DNA from: Rhodoglobus sp.
GTDB lineage: Bacteria > Actinomycetota > Actinomycetes > Actinomycetales > Microbacteriaceae
Length of the DNA: 64,000 nt
Direction of reading: 5' to 3'
Assembly: GCA_025463605.1 (NCBI GenBank)
Contig: JAODAV010000031.1
Coordinates: forward strand, 1-64,000
The position numbers and the translations under genes are program-made. Each line of letters opens with the position of its first letter. The first letter of the stretch is position 1. Below the pieces are notes generated by a model. It made no database searches, was not told the DNA's origin, and was given only the letters and a program-made list of their open reading frames with translations. Shown here one piece after another: positions 33,746 through 43,116 of this stretch.

Positions 33746-34839
33746 GGCACGAGAATCATTCGCCCGACGGAACCGGTCATCAGCTGCTCGTACGCCTCAT
33801 TGACCGACGCCAACGGAAAGTGCTCACCGATCAGGTCATCCAGGGGCAGGCGACCAGCAAGGTAGAGCCCGAAGATCCTCGGTAGATCAACGAGAGGGTT
33901 GCTGGAACCGTAGAGCGAGCCGACTATCCGCTTCTGTTTCTGAACCAGATCGTTGATTGGCACAGGCACGGTCGCGTCGCCGCGGGCCAGCCCGACGGCG
34001 ATGAGAGTGCCGCCTGGTGCCAGAACGGCCAGGCCCTCAGCCAGGGTCGTCGGCGCGCCGATAGCGTCGACTACCCACGGTGCCCCGGTCGGGATGATGT
34101 CGAGTACGCGCTTCACGGCGTCGCCCTCCCTGGCGTCTACGGAGTGGGTCGCGCCGAAGTGCCGTGCCAATTCAAGCTTCGCGGGATCGAGGTCGACGGC
34201 GATGATCGGATTCGCTCCGATCAGGCGAGCTCCCATGATGCTGGAGAGGCCCACGCCACCGCTCCCCAGAACGACCAGGGGTTGACCGGAGCCTCCCGTC
34301 ACGACATTGAGCACGGCTCCGACGCCCGTAATCACGGCGCACCCGGCGACGGCTGCCACCTCCGGGGGAACGCCATCGGGGACCGGCACGACAGACGTCT
34401 CTGACACCACCACCCGCTCCGCGAAGCAGGAGACGCCGAGGAAGTGATGTATTCGTTCGTCCCCCTTGTGCAATCGGGAGGTTCCATCCAGTAGTCCCCC
34501 TGTGGTCGCCAACACGCGGCCGAACTGACAGAGAACGGGATTGCCGGTGACGCATGCCAGGCAGTTCCCACACCGCGGTCGCCACAACAGGGCAACCCGA
34601 TCGCCCACACGAATCCGATCGCTCGAGTCGGCCCCGACAGCCTCGACGATCCCCGAGCCCTCGTGCCCCAGAACGATCGGCATGGGACAGCTGATGTCGC
34701 CCGTCATGTAGTGGTAGTCGCTGTGGCAGACTCCAGCCGCTTCGATTCGCACGAGCACTTCCCCCGCGCCGGGAGCGTTGAGTTCGACATCCTCCACGAC
34801 CATGCGCTTTCCCGCCTCACGAAATACCGCAGCGCGCAT
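33742..34839 (-). CDS. zinc-dependent alcohol dehydrogenase, class III-like
   Basis: A 365-residue medium-chain dehydrogenase. It shows CHSDYHYMTGD and GHEGSGIVEAVG for the catalytic zinc, RCGNCLACVTGNPVLC for the structural zinc, and LGSGGVGLSSIMGA for NAD. It resembles class III / aryl-alcohol types. It is coupled to the dehydratase gene by a 4-bp overlap and lies 42 bases downstream of the GH5 gene, giving an operon GH5 - dehydrogenase - dehydratase. Confidence 0.9.
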   Translation of the reverse strand: MRAAVFREAGKRMVVEDVELNAPGAGEVLVRIEAAGVCHSDYHYMTGDISCPMPIVLGHEGSGIVEAVGADSSDRIRVGDRVALLWRPRCGNCLACVTGNPVLCQFGRVLATTGGLLDGTSRLHKGDERIHHFLGVSCFAERVVVSETSVVPVPDGVPPEVAAVAGCAVITGVGAVLNVVTGGSGQPLVVLGSGGVGLSSIMGARLIGANPIIAVDLDPAKLELARHFGATHSVDAREGDAVKRVLDIIPTGAPWVVDAIGAPTTLAEGLAVLAPGGTLIAVGLARGDATVPVPINDLVQKQKRIVGSLYGSSNPLVDLPRIFGLYLAGRLPLDDLIGEHFPLASVNEAYEQLMTGSVGRMILVP

Positions 34840-34881
34840 CGGGCATCCTCCCTTTCCTAGTCGATTGGCGCCGCCGCACTC

Positions 34882-36279
34882 TCAGCCTCGCTTCAACTCT
34901 TCCAAGAGCGGCTCGCGGACTTGGCAGTTCTCGAAGGCGAACGAGTCCGCGAGGGCATCGAGCTCTTCGTCATCGAGGTCGCGGAAGAGGAGCGCGTACT
35001 CGTCGACCAGTGAGTGGGCGATTGTGATGTTTAGCAGGAGGGTTCGCACCCAGTCGAACCGACCACGAGGGTAGGGGTTGAAATCGGGCGCCTCGCGCTC
35101 GATGAGGTCCTGCACCGGGCGCGTGACCTCGCGGACCCCTTCTCCGTCGGTGCCCCACTCATCGGCTCCGAGCCGGAACTTCTTCGCGACGAAGTCGGAG
35201 AAGCGCTTGAGGTACGGGGACTCCGGCTTCACGTATACGAGGCCCTGTCGGCCGATGTCCTTGTACATCCAGATCGACCAACTGCAGTTGTACTCCCGAT
35301 AGATGTCGAGCTGATCGGCGAGGATCACCCGGCGCTGACTGTCGATCGCTTCATCGTTCGTGTAGATCGGTCCGAACTCGCCGACCATGAGGGGAGTGCC
35401 GGCATCGCGCATGTACTGCGAGCGTCGGAAGAACTGTTGATGCGCAGACTCGCGGCCGGGGTACCTGCCGTCTTTGGGGTAGGACGGCTCGTGAGCCAAG
35501 GGAAGCCGGCCAAGCCCGGCTGGCACGTAGTCGTGCATCGTGTAAATCGTGTTTTCCCAGGGCTCATCGAAGATGTCGAACTCGGTCGCGTAGCTGTTTC
35601 CGTCTACGAAGAGCATGTGGTCGGGATCGATCGTGCGCACCGCTTTGACGAGCCGCTTGTAGAACGGGCCGACCACCTTGCGTGTCTCGTCCGCCGGCTC
35701 ATTCATGAGGTTGTACCCCGCAACCCAGGTGTTGTCCTTGTAGCGAGTCGCCATCGCCTCCCACATGTTGACGACGCGATCCTGGAAGTGAGGATGCTCC
35801 CAGAAGCTCGCGACATGGGTGGGGTTATCGCAGTGCCAGTGCTGGTTCTGATAACCGGGGAGGGAGTGGAGGTCGATGATCGTATAGATACCGTGGGCCG
35901 CACACTGCTCGATGACACGATCCAAGTGGCGGAACCCGTCTTCGACGATCTCGAAGGGCTTGTCGTCATGCTCGATGTGCCGGTAGTTGAGCGCGATCCG
36001 CACCACGTTGAGACCGTTTTCGGCGAGGAAAGCGGCGTCCGCTTCGTTGAAGAAGACGGTGAGGAGCCGTTCGAAGAAGCGCTCGTACCGGTCGTCACCC
36101 AGCACTTCGCGTACCTTCGCCCGCATGAGCGACTCGTTGCCCGAGTAGCCCGTTATGAAGTTCTCCATGTTCAACCACCCGCCGAGGCACACACCCCGAA
36201 GTCGGATCGCGTTACCGAACCCGTCAATGATGCGGGAGCCCTCGGCCCGGATCGGCGCGGGCGGGGTGGGCGCTTTCAT
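34882..36279 (-). CDS. glycoside hydrolase family 5 (cellulase fold), cytoplasmic
   Basis: A 465-residue GH5 protein. The acid/base Glu194 is in YNLMNEPAD and the nucleophile Glu301 in MVGEFGP. The barrel starts at IDGFGNAIRLRGVCLGGWLN. No signal peptide is present, so it probably cleaves imported glucosides or short oligosaccharides inside the cell. An extra C-terminal part (about 375-465) is not recognised. First gene of the minus-strand operon with the dehydrogenase and dehydratase; the motif CGAAACTATC lies 14 bases upstream of its start. Confidence 0.88.
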   Translation of the reverse strand: MKAPTPPAPIRAEGSRIIDGFGNAIRLRGVCLGGWLNMENFITGYSGNESLMRAKVREVLGDDRYERFFERLLTVFFNEADAAFLAENGLNVVRIALNYRHIEHDDKPFEIVEDGFRHLDRVIEQCAAHGIYTIIDLHSLPGYQNQHWHCDNPTHVASFWEHPHFQDRVVNMWEAMATRYKDNTWVAGYNLMNEPADETRKVVGPFYKRLVKAVRTIDPDHMLFVDGNSYATEFDIFDEPWENTIYTMHDYVPAGLGRLPLAHEPSYPKDGRYPGRESAHQQFFRRSQYMRDAGTPLMVGEFGPIYTNDEAIDSQRRVILADQLDIYREYNCSWSIWMYKDIGRQGLVYVKPESPYLKRFSDFVAKKFRLGADEWGTDGEGVREVTRPVQDLIEREAPDFNPYPRGRFDWVRTLLLNITIAHSLVDEYALLFRDLDDEELDALADSFAFENCQVREPLLEELKRG

Positions 36280-36292
36280 ATGACTCCTTTGT

Positions 36293-36538
36293 CGAAACTA
36301 TCCCAAATTACCTAGCGAACTTGCCGTTGTCTTGACGGTAGTTTTCAACACTCGCTGTCCGCGCAGTTTAGGAAGGGCGGGCCGTCGATGTCAAGGAATT
36401 CGGAAAGCGCCATGCCTCAGCCGTTCGAGACCCTACTCGACAGAACCTGAGCACGCAGGCGTTCTCCGGTGGGCGCCTGGGCCCTCCGTTGACACAGCCC
36501 CGGCGGCTCCCTAGGCTCCATCTCATCGCGAAACTATC
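36293..36538. repeat. repeated CGAAACTATC motif in divergent promoter region
   Basis: CGAAACTATC occurs at 36293-36302 and again at 36529-36538, and a related inverted copy (GGTAGTTTTC) at 36337-36346, within the 298-bp interval between the GH5 operon and the SDR/lactonase operon. The copies flank the two gene starts, as expected for operators of a shared regulator. No regulator gene is adjacent, and nothing else was recognised in this interval apart from the promoter at 36489-36517. Confidence 0.4.
36489..36517 (+). promoter_or_regulatory. promoter of SDR/lactonase operon
   Basis: TTGACA (36489-36494), 17-base spacer, TAGGCT (36512-36517). The repeat CGAAACTATC begins 11 bases after the -10, a position suited to repression. 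Confidence 0.5.
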
Positions 36539-36577
36539 AAGGGACTTCCCGAAATAATCACTGCGAAAAGGAACTCG

Positions 36578-37372
36578 ATGCCCGCTCAGGTCGCAAGCAC
36601 CCCGCGCGATCAATTCGCGAGCTATCCCAGCCTTGCGGGAAGAGTGGCGTTCGTATCCGGCGGGGCATCCGGTCTCGGTGCGGAGTTTGTCCACCAACTC
36701 GCCGCTCAGGGCGCACGGGTGGCATTCGTCGACCTCGACGCGGCGTCTGGCGAGCAGCTGAGCGCCGCGGTCGCTGAGGAAGGCGGGCCGCAACCCTGGT
36801 TCGAGAGATGCGATGTACGCGACATCCCCGATCTGCAAGGAGCGATCACGGCGGCAGCGGCGGCGCTGGGTCCGATCACCGTGCTCGTCAACAACGCTGC
36901 CAACGACAAGCGTGACAGAGTTGCAGACGTCGATGTCGCCCTGTGGGACGACCGCATGGCGGTGAACGTGCGCCATCACTTCTTCGCAGCGCAGGCCGTC
37001 TGGCCGATGATGCGCGAGCAGGGCGGCGGATCGATCATCAACCTGGGCTCGATCAGCGCCCATATCGATCTCATGGACCTGCCCGGCTACATCACCTCCA
37101 AGGCGGGAGTCGAGGGACTCACGAGAACACTCGCGCGAGAACTTGGCCCCGACGGCATACGGGTGAACTGCATCATCCCTGGCTGGGTTATGACGAAGAG
37201 GCAGCTCGACGAGTGGATCACGCCGGAGGCAGAGGCCTCGATCGCACGCAATCAGTGCCTTCCTCAGAAGCTGTATCCCGATGACGTCGCGCGCCTGATG
37301 CTCTGGCTGGCTGCCGACGATTCGAGGTCATGTACAGCGCAGAAGTGGATCGTCGACGGGGGATGGATGTGA
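36578..37372 (+). CDS. SDR family sugar dehydrogenase-like protein
   Basis: A 264-residue SDR with FVSGGASGLGAEFV, NNAANDKRD, the catalytic Ser in LGSISAHIDL, YITSK and the end motif TAQKWIVDGGWM. The 5-base spacing after AAAAGG supports the ATG at 36578. It overlaps a lactonase gene, so the likely job is oxidation of an aldose to an aldonolactone (inference from context). Confidence 0.86.
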   Translation: MPAQVASTPRDQFASYPSLAGRVAFVSGGASGLGAEFVHQLAAQGARVAFVDLDAASGEQLSAAVAEEGGPQPWFERCDVRDIPDLQGAITAAAAALGPITVLVNNAANDKRDRVADVDVALWDDRMAVNVRHHFFAAQAVWPMMREQGGGSIINLGSISAHIDLMDLPGYITSKAGVEGLTRTLARELGPDGIRVNCIIPGWVMTKRQLDEWITPEAEASIARNQCLPQKLYPDDVARLMLWLAADDSRSCTAQKWIVDGGWM

Positions 37373-38232
37373 CGGGAGCACCGGCACGCCTGACCGGTAG
37401 TTGGATGGGACACGGCGAAGGGCCCGTGTGGGACTCTCGCAGAAACCGATTGCTGTGCGTGGACCTGCTCGCGGGCGATGTGCTCGAGTTCACCGAAGAC
37501 GATCAGCAGCCGCTGCGCTATCACCTCGGTTCCGTGGCGGCCGCGCTGCGCCCTCGGGAGAAGGGCGGTTACGTTGTCGCGATCGAGAACGGATTCGTGC
37601 TGACCGACGACGACTTCGCAACGCGGGAGGCGCTCGAGCCCGTGTTCGTAGACCCTCTCCTGCGCATGAACGATGGCGGGTGTGATCCGCAAGGACGCTT
37701 CTACTGCGGAACGATGGCGTACGACGAACGCGCTGGGGCGGGAAGCCTCTATCGTCTCGACCCCGACCTTAGCGTGCACACCGTGCTCGAGGGCGTCACC
37801 ATCTCGAACGGGCTGCAATGGAGTTCCAGCGGCTCAGAGGTGTTCTATGTAGATACTCCGACAGACTCGATCGACGTCTTCGACTTCGATGGTGCTACCG
37901 GGGAGTTCCATGACAGACGAGTCTTCGCATCAATTGCCGCCGCTGCTGGACACCCAGACGGCGTGGCGATCGACGTCGAGGGTGGGCTTTGGGTCGCCCT
38001 GTGGGGCGGGGGCCAGGTTCATCGCTACGATCGCGACGGTCGGTTGAGCGAGGTAGTCACCCTTCCTGTGACCAATGTCACAGCATGCGCGTTCGGCGGC
38101 GCTGATTCTCGAACCCTCTACATCACCACCTCGAGGATGGGGCTCGGCCCCGATGACGAACCCGAGGCCGGCTCCATCTTCACGGTCGACGCCGGGGTCT
38201 CGGGCGGGGTGGTTTACGCGTTCGGCGGCTAG
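37363..38232 (+). CDS. SMP-30/gluconolactonase family sugar lactonase
   Basis: A 289-residue six-bladed propeller lactonase. The metal-binding Glu is in GEGPVWD (residues about 18-24); RMNDGGCDPQGRFYCGTM, ISNGLQWS and HPDGVAIDVEGGLWVALWGGG supply the Asn/Asp ligands typical of the family. It overlaps the SDR gene; GTG at 37369 (GTGA overlap, GGGGG 6 bases upstream) is an equally good start. It should hydrolyse the lactone from the SDR to the aldonate used by the IlvD/EDD dehydratase. Confidence 0.88.
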   Translation: MDVTGAPARLTGSWMGHGEGPVWDSRRNRLLCVDLLAGDVLEFTEDDQQPLRYHLGSVAAALRPREKGGYVVAIENGFVLTDDDFATREALEPVFVDPLLRMNDGGCDPQGRFYCGTMAYDERAGAGSLYRLDPDLSVHTVLEGVTISNGLQWSSSGSEVFYVDTPTDSIDVFDFDGATGEFHDRRVFASIAAAAGHPDGVAIDVEGGLWVALWGGGQVHRYDRDGRLSEVVTLPVTNVTACAFGGADSRTLYITTSRMGLGPDDEPEAGSIFTVDAGVSGGVVYAFGG

Positions 38233-38279
38233 TGCAACGCCGGCCGGCGCGAGCTCACTCACAGGGTCGAGGGCGAGGG

Positions 38280-39308
38280 TCAGTCGGTCACCGAGCCCAG
38301 AAACCGGATGGTCTCCTCGAGTGCGTGCTGGGCATCCGCTCCATCCAGATGGAACTGGTACTCGTGCGGTAGCGCTGGTTCGTGGTCAGCTGAGTAGAAC
38401 AGCCTGGTCACGTCGACCCCGAGTTCTTCCAGACGGTCGGCCATGGGCACGGATTGGATCCAGGTCAACGCGTCACCGTTGCCGCCCGAGATATAGGTGG
38501 TCGGAAAGTCCTCCGTAGCGAACTCGAGCGTGGACATCAACGCTCCCGATGACTCCTGAGACCAGTCCTTCGTTCCGGTGTACGCCCACAGGGCGATGGT
38601 GAACCCCCACGCGCCGATACCGGTAAGTTTCGCCATGCCGTCGAGCTCGTAGACCCCACAGTTCAGCACGGTGGCCTTCACCTGGTCGGCGCTCAGCGCG
38701 GAACTGATGCCCGTCAGAGTCTCGAACTCCGGGTTGGTCGCCAGCACCGCCAACTCACTGGCAAGTTGGGCGCCGGCCGAGTCGCCTGCGAGCACGATCT
38801 GATCCGCGTCAATCCCCAGCTCCGAGGCGTGATCGAGAATGTACGCGATGGTGGCGTTCAGCTGGTCAACGGCTGTCGGATACACGGCTTCGGGCGCAAC
38901 GGTGTAGTTCAACCCGACGGTGGTGTAGCCCTCTCCAGCGAGAATGCGGAGGTACGGGGCAACGTCCCGCTTGTCCCCAGAAATCCACGCTCCCCCGTGA
39001 ATCCAGAGAATCGTCGGCAGCGATGCCGTCTCGCCAGCGGGTCGGTAGACGTCGAACGTGCTCCCTTCAGGAGTCGACGTCAGGTCCAGCTCCTGCGAGA
39101 TGGACACCCCCTCTGGCACGTGCCTTTCCATCTCCGCTGCCGTCTCTGCGCCGCCCTTTTCGAAGACCGACCGGATCAGTAACGCGGATGGCCACGGTGT
39201 GGCCGTCGACACAACGGACACTCCAATGATCAGCACCAAGACCACTGTCAACACGACCCGGCTGCGCTTGCTGAACCAATGACGCAGCCCATCCCCCATT
39301 TTTGTCAT
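38280..39308 (-). CDS. membrane-anchored alpha/beta hydrolase (HSL-like esterase)
   Basis: A 342-residue esterase/lipase of the hormone-sensitive-lipase type. An N-terminal membrane segment (residues about 17-37) would anchor it outside the cell. HGGAW supplies the oxyanion hole, GDSAG the nucleophilic Ser, and the SADHEPALPHEY region the His. The ATG at 39308 is chosen over a TTG six bases upstream; a short inverted repeat (TTTTGT/ACAAAA) overlaps the start. Substrate unknown. Confidence 0.83.
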   Translation of the reverse strand: MTKMGDGLRHWFSKRSRVVLTVVLVLIIGVSVVSTATPWPSALLIRSVFEKGGAETAAEMERHVPEGVSISQELDLTSTPEGSTFDVYRPAGETASLPTILWIHGGAWISGDKRDVAPYLRILAGEGYTTVGLNYTVAPEAVYPTAVDQLNATIAYILDHASELGIDADQIVLAGDSAGAQLASELAVLATNPEFETLTGISSALSADQVKATVLNCGVYELDGMAKLTGIGAWGFTIALWAYTGTKDWSQESSGALMSTLEFATEDFPTTYISGGNGDALTWIQSVPMADRLEELGVDVTRLFYSADHEPALPHEYQFHLDGADAQHALEETIRFLGSVTD

Positions 39309-39381
39309 GAACAAAATCTAGGGCCCCCCAGTAGGGAGAACGGTCTTTGCTTCGGGAAGTCGTCGGTTTGCTGGTCGTGAA

Positions 39382-40425
39382 CTACTGCCCGACGAGCCCG
39401 AACGCCCGACCGGAACCGTCGACCCGGATGTCGATGGTGTCGCCCTGCTTGAGGTGGCGGTCGGTGGTGATGCGCACCGGGGGCAGCACGTGTCCGTCGT
39501 GCAGGCGGATCGAGACGACCATGTCCGCGCCCTGGTACTCGATTCCCCGAACGAGCCCACTGCCGGTTCCGACCGCGGTGCGCACGGCGAGTTGCTCGTG
39601 CCGCAGCATCACCCGGGCGGCCCCGCTCGCGTCATCCGGATGCACTGGTATGCGGCCGAGCAGGGTGTCGGCGACTCCAGAAGCGACCTCGGCGTCAAGC
39701 ACGACCGTCGGGCCGAGGAATTGCGCAGCGAAGAGTGTCGCGGGGTTCTCGTACACCTCGGAGGGGGAACCCACCTGTTCGATACGCCCGGCGCGCATGA
39801 CGGCAACCTGGTCGGCGAACGAGAGCGCCTCGGTGCGGTCGTGCGTCACGAGCACCGTGGTGATGCCGGAGCCGGCGAGCACCTCGGAGACCATGCGGCG
39901 GGTGGATGCTCGGAGGTCGGTGTCGAGGGCGGAGAACGGTTCGTCGAGCAGCATCACGCGAGGTTGACGAGCCAGCGCGCGCGCGAGTGCGACCCGCTGC
40001 TGCTGGCCCCCAGACAGTTCGTCCACCCCGCGGTCGGCGAGCGCGGGGTCGAGCGAGACCAGCTCGAGCAGGTCCGTGACCGCTCGGCGGGCATCAACCT
40101 TGGAGAGTGAACCCATGCCGAACCGGATGTTCTCGGCGACGCTCAGGTAGGGGAAGAGGCCGCCGTCCTGGGAGACGTACCCGACCAGGCGCCGGTGCGC
40201 CGGCACCGATCGGGAGAGATCGGCGACGACGTCATCGCCGAGTGTGATCGTTCCGTGATCGAGCTGTTCGAAGCCTGCCAGCAACCGCAGCACGGTCGTC
40301 TTGCCCGATCCCGAGGGACCCACGATCGCCGTGGTGGATCCGCTGGGAATGTCGAGCGTCACCCGGTCGACCGCGAGCGTGGCGCCGAACGCCTTGACGG
40401 CCTCGTTCATGAGCACCGCGGTCAT
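39382..40425 (-). CDS. Fe(III) ABC transporter ATP-binding protein (FbpC-like)
   Basis: A 347-residue ABC ATPase: Walker A GPSGSGKTT, signature LSGGQQQR, Walker B VMLLDEPFSALD, switch His in VTHD, and a C-terminal TOBE-like regulatory domain from about residue 240. The ATG overlaps the permease stop (ATGA). Third gene of an iron importer operon preceded by an iron box. Confidence 0.9.
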   Translation of the reverse strand: MTAVLMNEAVKAFGATLAVDRVTLDIPSGSTTAIVGPSGSGKTTVLRLLAGFEQLDHGTITLGDDVVADLSRSVPAHRRLVGYVSQDGGLFPYLSVAENIRFGMGSLSKVDARRAVTDLLELVSLDPALADRGVDELSGGQQQRVALARALARQPRVMLLDEPFSALDTDLRASTRRMVSEVLAGSGITTVLVTHDRTEALSFADQVAVMRAGRIEQVGSPSEVYENPATLFAAQFLGPTVVLDAEVASGVADTLLGRIPVHPDDASGAARVMLRHEQLAVRTAVGTGSGLVRGIEYQGADMVVSIRLHDGHVLPPVRITTDRHLKQGDTIDIRVDGSGRAFGLVGQ

Positions 40426-41957
40426 CGAGTCGCCTCCGAGCGGGATCGTGCGAACAGGAGGTACGTCACGGGCAACGACATGGCGACCATCAGTGCAGCG
40501 TACGGTGCTGCCTCTCCGTAGTCGATGTCGTTGACCTGCGACCAGAACTGGGTGGCCAGTGTGCGAGTGCCGGTGGGCGCGAGCAGCAGCGTGGCCGTGA
40601 GCTCGTTGACAATTCCGAGGAAGACGAGGGATGCCGCGGCGAGCCCCGCAGGAACGATCTGCCGCGCGGTCACCTGCACGAAAGCCGCGACCGGATTGAG
40701 GCCGAGGGATCGTGCCGCTTCCTCCAGTGAGACGGGCGCCTGTGCGATTCCCGTGCGCAGGTTCACGACTGCTCGCGGAAGGAACATGATGAGATAAGCG
40801 ACCAGCACGACGACCACGGTCTGGTACAGGTCGGGCACCAGCCGGATGCTCACGGTCACCAATGCGAGCGCGGTGACGATCCCAGGCAGCGAGCTCGTGA
40901 CGTAGGTGACTGATTCGAGCAGCCTCACGAGTCGTGCGGGGTGGCGCACCGCGAGGTACGCAATGGGGAGCGCGAGAAGCACGGTCACCGCAGCGCCGGT
41001 CATGCCGTATCCGAGAGTCTGCACAAGCGCGCTCGCCAGCACCGGCTCGCTCCACACGGCGAGCCCGCCGGCGACGAGCCATCTCACGATGCTGAACAGC
41101 GGTACGCCGATGGCGAGCCCGACGAGGCTGATGAGGAACGCGTAGGCGACAGGCGTCAACCGGCCGAGCCGGGCGACCCTCGGCGGGGTTATCGTTCCGG
41201 CGCCGAGCCGGGCGTATCGTCGCCGGCCTCGCGCGGCACCTTCGCCGAGGAGCAGAAACAGGCAGCACAGGGCGAGTACACCGGCGAGGGCGTTTGCCGC
41301 AGGTCCGTTGAACGTCGACCTGAACTGCTCGATGATCGCCGTCGTGAAGGTGTCGAACCGCAGCATCGAGAAGGCGCCGTACTCAGAGAGCAAGTGCAGT
41401 CCGATGATGAGGGAGCCCCCCAGGAGCGCGAGGCGGAGCTGGGGCAGCACGACGCGCACGATGACTCGCACCGGGGAGAGACCGAGTGCCGCGGCGCTCT
41501 CCTCGAGCCCCCGATCGAGCCGCCGCAGGGCCGCGGCACACGGAAGATACACGAGCGGGAAGTAGGAGAGGCCGGCGACCAGCACTCCTGACCAGAGTCC
41601 GTTGAGCGAGGGGATGACCGTGACCCAGCCGTAGCTGTTGACGAATGCGGGAATCGCCAGGGGCGCGGCGAGCACGACCGCGAAGATGCGCCGCCCCGGC
41701 AGGGTCGTTCGTTCGACGAGCCATGCCGCCGTGAAGCCGATGAGGGCGCATAGCGGCACCGTGATCACCACGAGGCCGACGGTGTTGACCAGCAGCTCGC
41801 CGACGCGGGGTCTGAAGATCAGCGCGCTCATGGTGGTCCACCCGGTCGCGATCGCGGTTGCCACCACGTAGCCGATCGGGATGAGCCCCACGACGGAGAC
41901 CCCGATCGCCACCAGGAGGATGGCGACCGGGGTCTTCCGGCGCGAGGAGCGGACCAA
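40422..41957 (-). CDS. Fe(III) ABC transporter permease (FbpB-like, fused)
   Basis: A 511-residue permease with about twelve membrane segments, the fused two-domain form usual for Fbp/Sfu systems. Two EAA-type loops are visible: EESAAALGLSPVRVI near residue 155 and EEAARSLGLNPVAAF near 425. The start is TTG at 41957, four bases after the binding-protein stop; no strong ribosome site, so it is likely translated by coupling. Confidence 0.9.
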   Translation of the reverse strand: MVRSSRRKTPVAILLVAIGVSVVGLIPIGYVVATAIATGWTTMSALIFRPRVGELLVNTVGLVVITVPLCALIGFTAAWLVERTTLPGRRIFAVVLAAPLAIPAFVNSYGWVTVIPSLNGLWSGVLVAGLSYFPLVYLPCAAALRRLDRGLEESAAALGLSPVRVIVRVVLPQLRLALLGGSLIIGLHLLSEYGAFSMLRFDTFTTAIIEQFRSTFNGPAANALAGVLALCCLFLLLGEGAARGRRRYARLGAGTITPPRVARLGRLTPVAYAFLISLVGLAIGVPLFSIVRWLVAGGLAVWSEPVLASALVQTLGYGMTGAAVTVLLALPIAYLAVRHPARLVRLLESVTYVTSSLPGIVTALALVTVSIRLVPDLYQTVVVVLVAYLIMFLPRAVVNLRTGIAQAPVSLEEAARSLGLNPVAAFVQVTARQIVPAGLAAASLVFLGIVNELTATLLLAPTGTRTLATQFWSQVNDIDYGEAAPYAALMVAMSLPVTYLLFARSRSEATR

Positions 41958-41960
41958 GAG

Positions 41961-43007
41961 TTACAGAAGCCCCGCCTGCGTCATGAGGTCGGTGACCTTG
42001 GTGCTGTTGAGGTTGGACGGATCGATCTCGGGCGCATCGAGCTCGACGAGCGGCACGAGGGCGGGGTTCGCATCCACATCGCTGCCCACCGGGTACTCGA
42101 ATGACGTGCCGGTCTGCAGGATCTCCTGGCCCGACTTGCCGGTGATGAAGGCGAGGAAGGCCTGCGCCGCGGTGGGGTTGGCGCTCGACTTGAGCACGCC
42201 CCCGCCCGAGATGCTGACGAATGCACCCGGGTCGTGGTTTTTGAAGTAGTACAGCTCGACGTTCCCGCTGTTCTCTCCCGTGCCCGACTGGTCACCGAAC
42301 CAGTAGTAGTGGTAGATGACGCCCGCGGGAATCTCGCCGGCGTTGACCGCCTTCATGACGGTGCTGTTGCCCTTGTAGGCGACGAAGTTGGTCTTCATGC
42401 CGGCGAGCCAGTCCGCGGTTGCTGCCTCGCCCTCGAGCTCGAGGTATGCGCTCACGATCGCCTGGAAGTCGGCGCCCGACGGCGACGCGGCCCAGCGTCC
42501 CTGCCACTCGGGCCCGGCGAGCTCGGTGAGCGACGCCGGAAGATCCGACTCGGGGAGAAGTGTGGGGTTGTAGGCGAAGACCGTCGATCGGGCCGCGATG
42601 CCAGTCCAGTTGCCCGAATCCGGCCGGTACGTCTCCGGCACCTGGTCGAGGGTCGCCTGGTCGATGGGCGCGAACAGGTCGGCGTTCTCGACGAGGCTCA
42701 TCGCCGGGGAGTTCTCGGTGAGGAACACGTCGGCGGGCGAGGCCGAGCCTTCCTGCACGATCTGGTTTCCGAGCTCGGAGTCGTCACCGTTGCGAAGGAC
42801 GACCTCCACTCCGGTCTCGGCGGTGAACGCATCCGCCCAGGCCTGAGTCAGTTCCTCGTGTTGTGCGTTGTAGACGGTTATGGAACCGGAAAGCCCCTCG
42901 GTCGTTGGTTCGGAGCTGGTCTGTGCCGGTGAGGCGGCGCAGGCGGTGAGGCCGAGTACGGCGACGAGGGTGACGGCAGCGAGGATGCCGCGGTTGGTTC
43001 GATGCAT
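41961..43007 (-). CDS. Fe(III) ABC transporter substrate-binding lipoprotein (FbpA-like)
   Basis: A 348-residue iron-binding lipoprotein: signal with lipobox LTAC (Cys23), then ITVYNAQHEELTQAWADAFTAETG. The paired Tyr of YHYYWFG are the usual iron ligands of the FbpA class. First gene of the operon; a DtxR/IdeR-type iron box lies 22 bases upstream, so expression should rise under iron starvation. Confidence 0.93.
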   Translation of the reverse strand: MHRTNRGILAAVTLVAVLGLTACAASPAQTSSEPTTEGLSGSITVYNAQHEELTQAWADAFTAETGVEVVLRNGDDSELGNQIVQEGSASPADVFLTENSPAMSLVENADLFAPIDQATLDQVPETYRPDSGNWTGIAARSTVFAYNPTLLPESDLPASLTELAGPEWQGRWAASPSGADFQAIVSAYLELEGEAATADWLAGMKTNFVAYKGNSTVMKAVNAGEIPAGVIYHYYWFGDQSGTGENSGNVELYYFKNHDPGAFVSISGGGVLKSSANPTAAQAFLAFITGKSGQEILQTGTSFEYPVGSDVDANPALVPLVELDAPEIDPSNLNSTKVTDLMTQAGLL

Positions 43008-43029
43008 TGAGCGAGGAGCCTTTCCGTGA

Positions 43030-43048
43030 TTAGGTATGGCTACCCTAA
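43030..43048. promoter_or_regulatory. iron box (DtxR/IdeR operator)
   Basis: TTAGGTATGGCTACCCTAA matches the established consensus TTAGGTTAGGCTAACCTAA at 16 of 19 positions and is nearly palindromic. On the minus strand TTGGCT lies 18-19 bases upstream of TTAGGG/TAGGGT inside the box, so it would cover the -10 of the fbp operon. Confidence 0.85.
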
Positions 43049-43116
43049 CTCACCGCCCCAGCGAAGAGCCAACTCGGCGTTCGGTCGCAACGTCATGCAG
43101 CGACACATCGAGAGAA

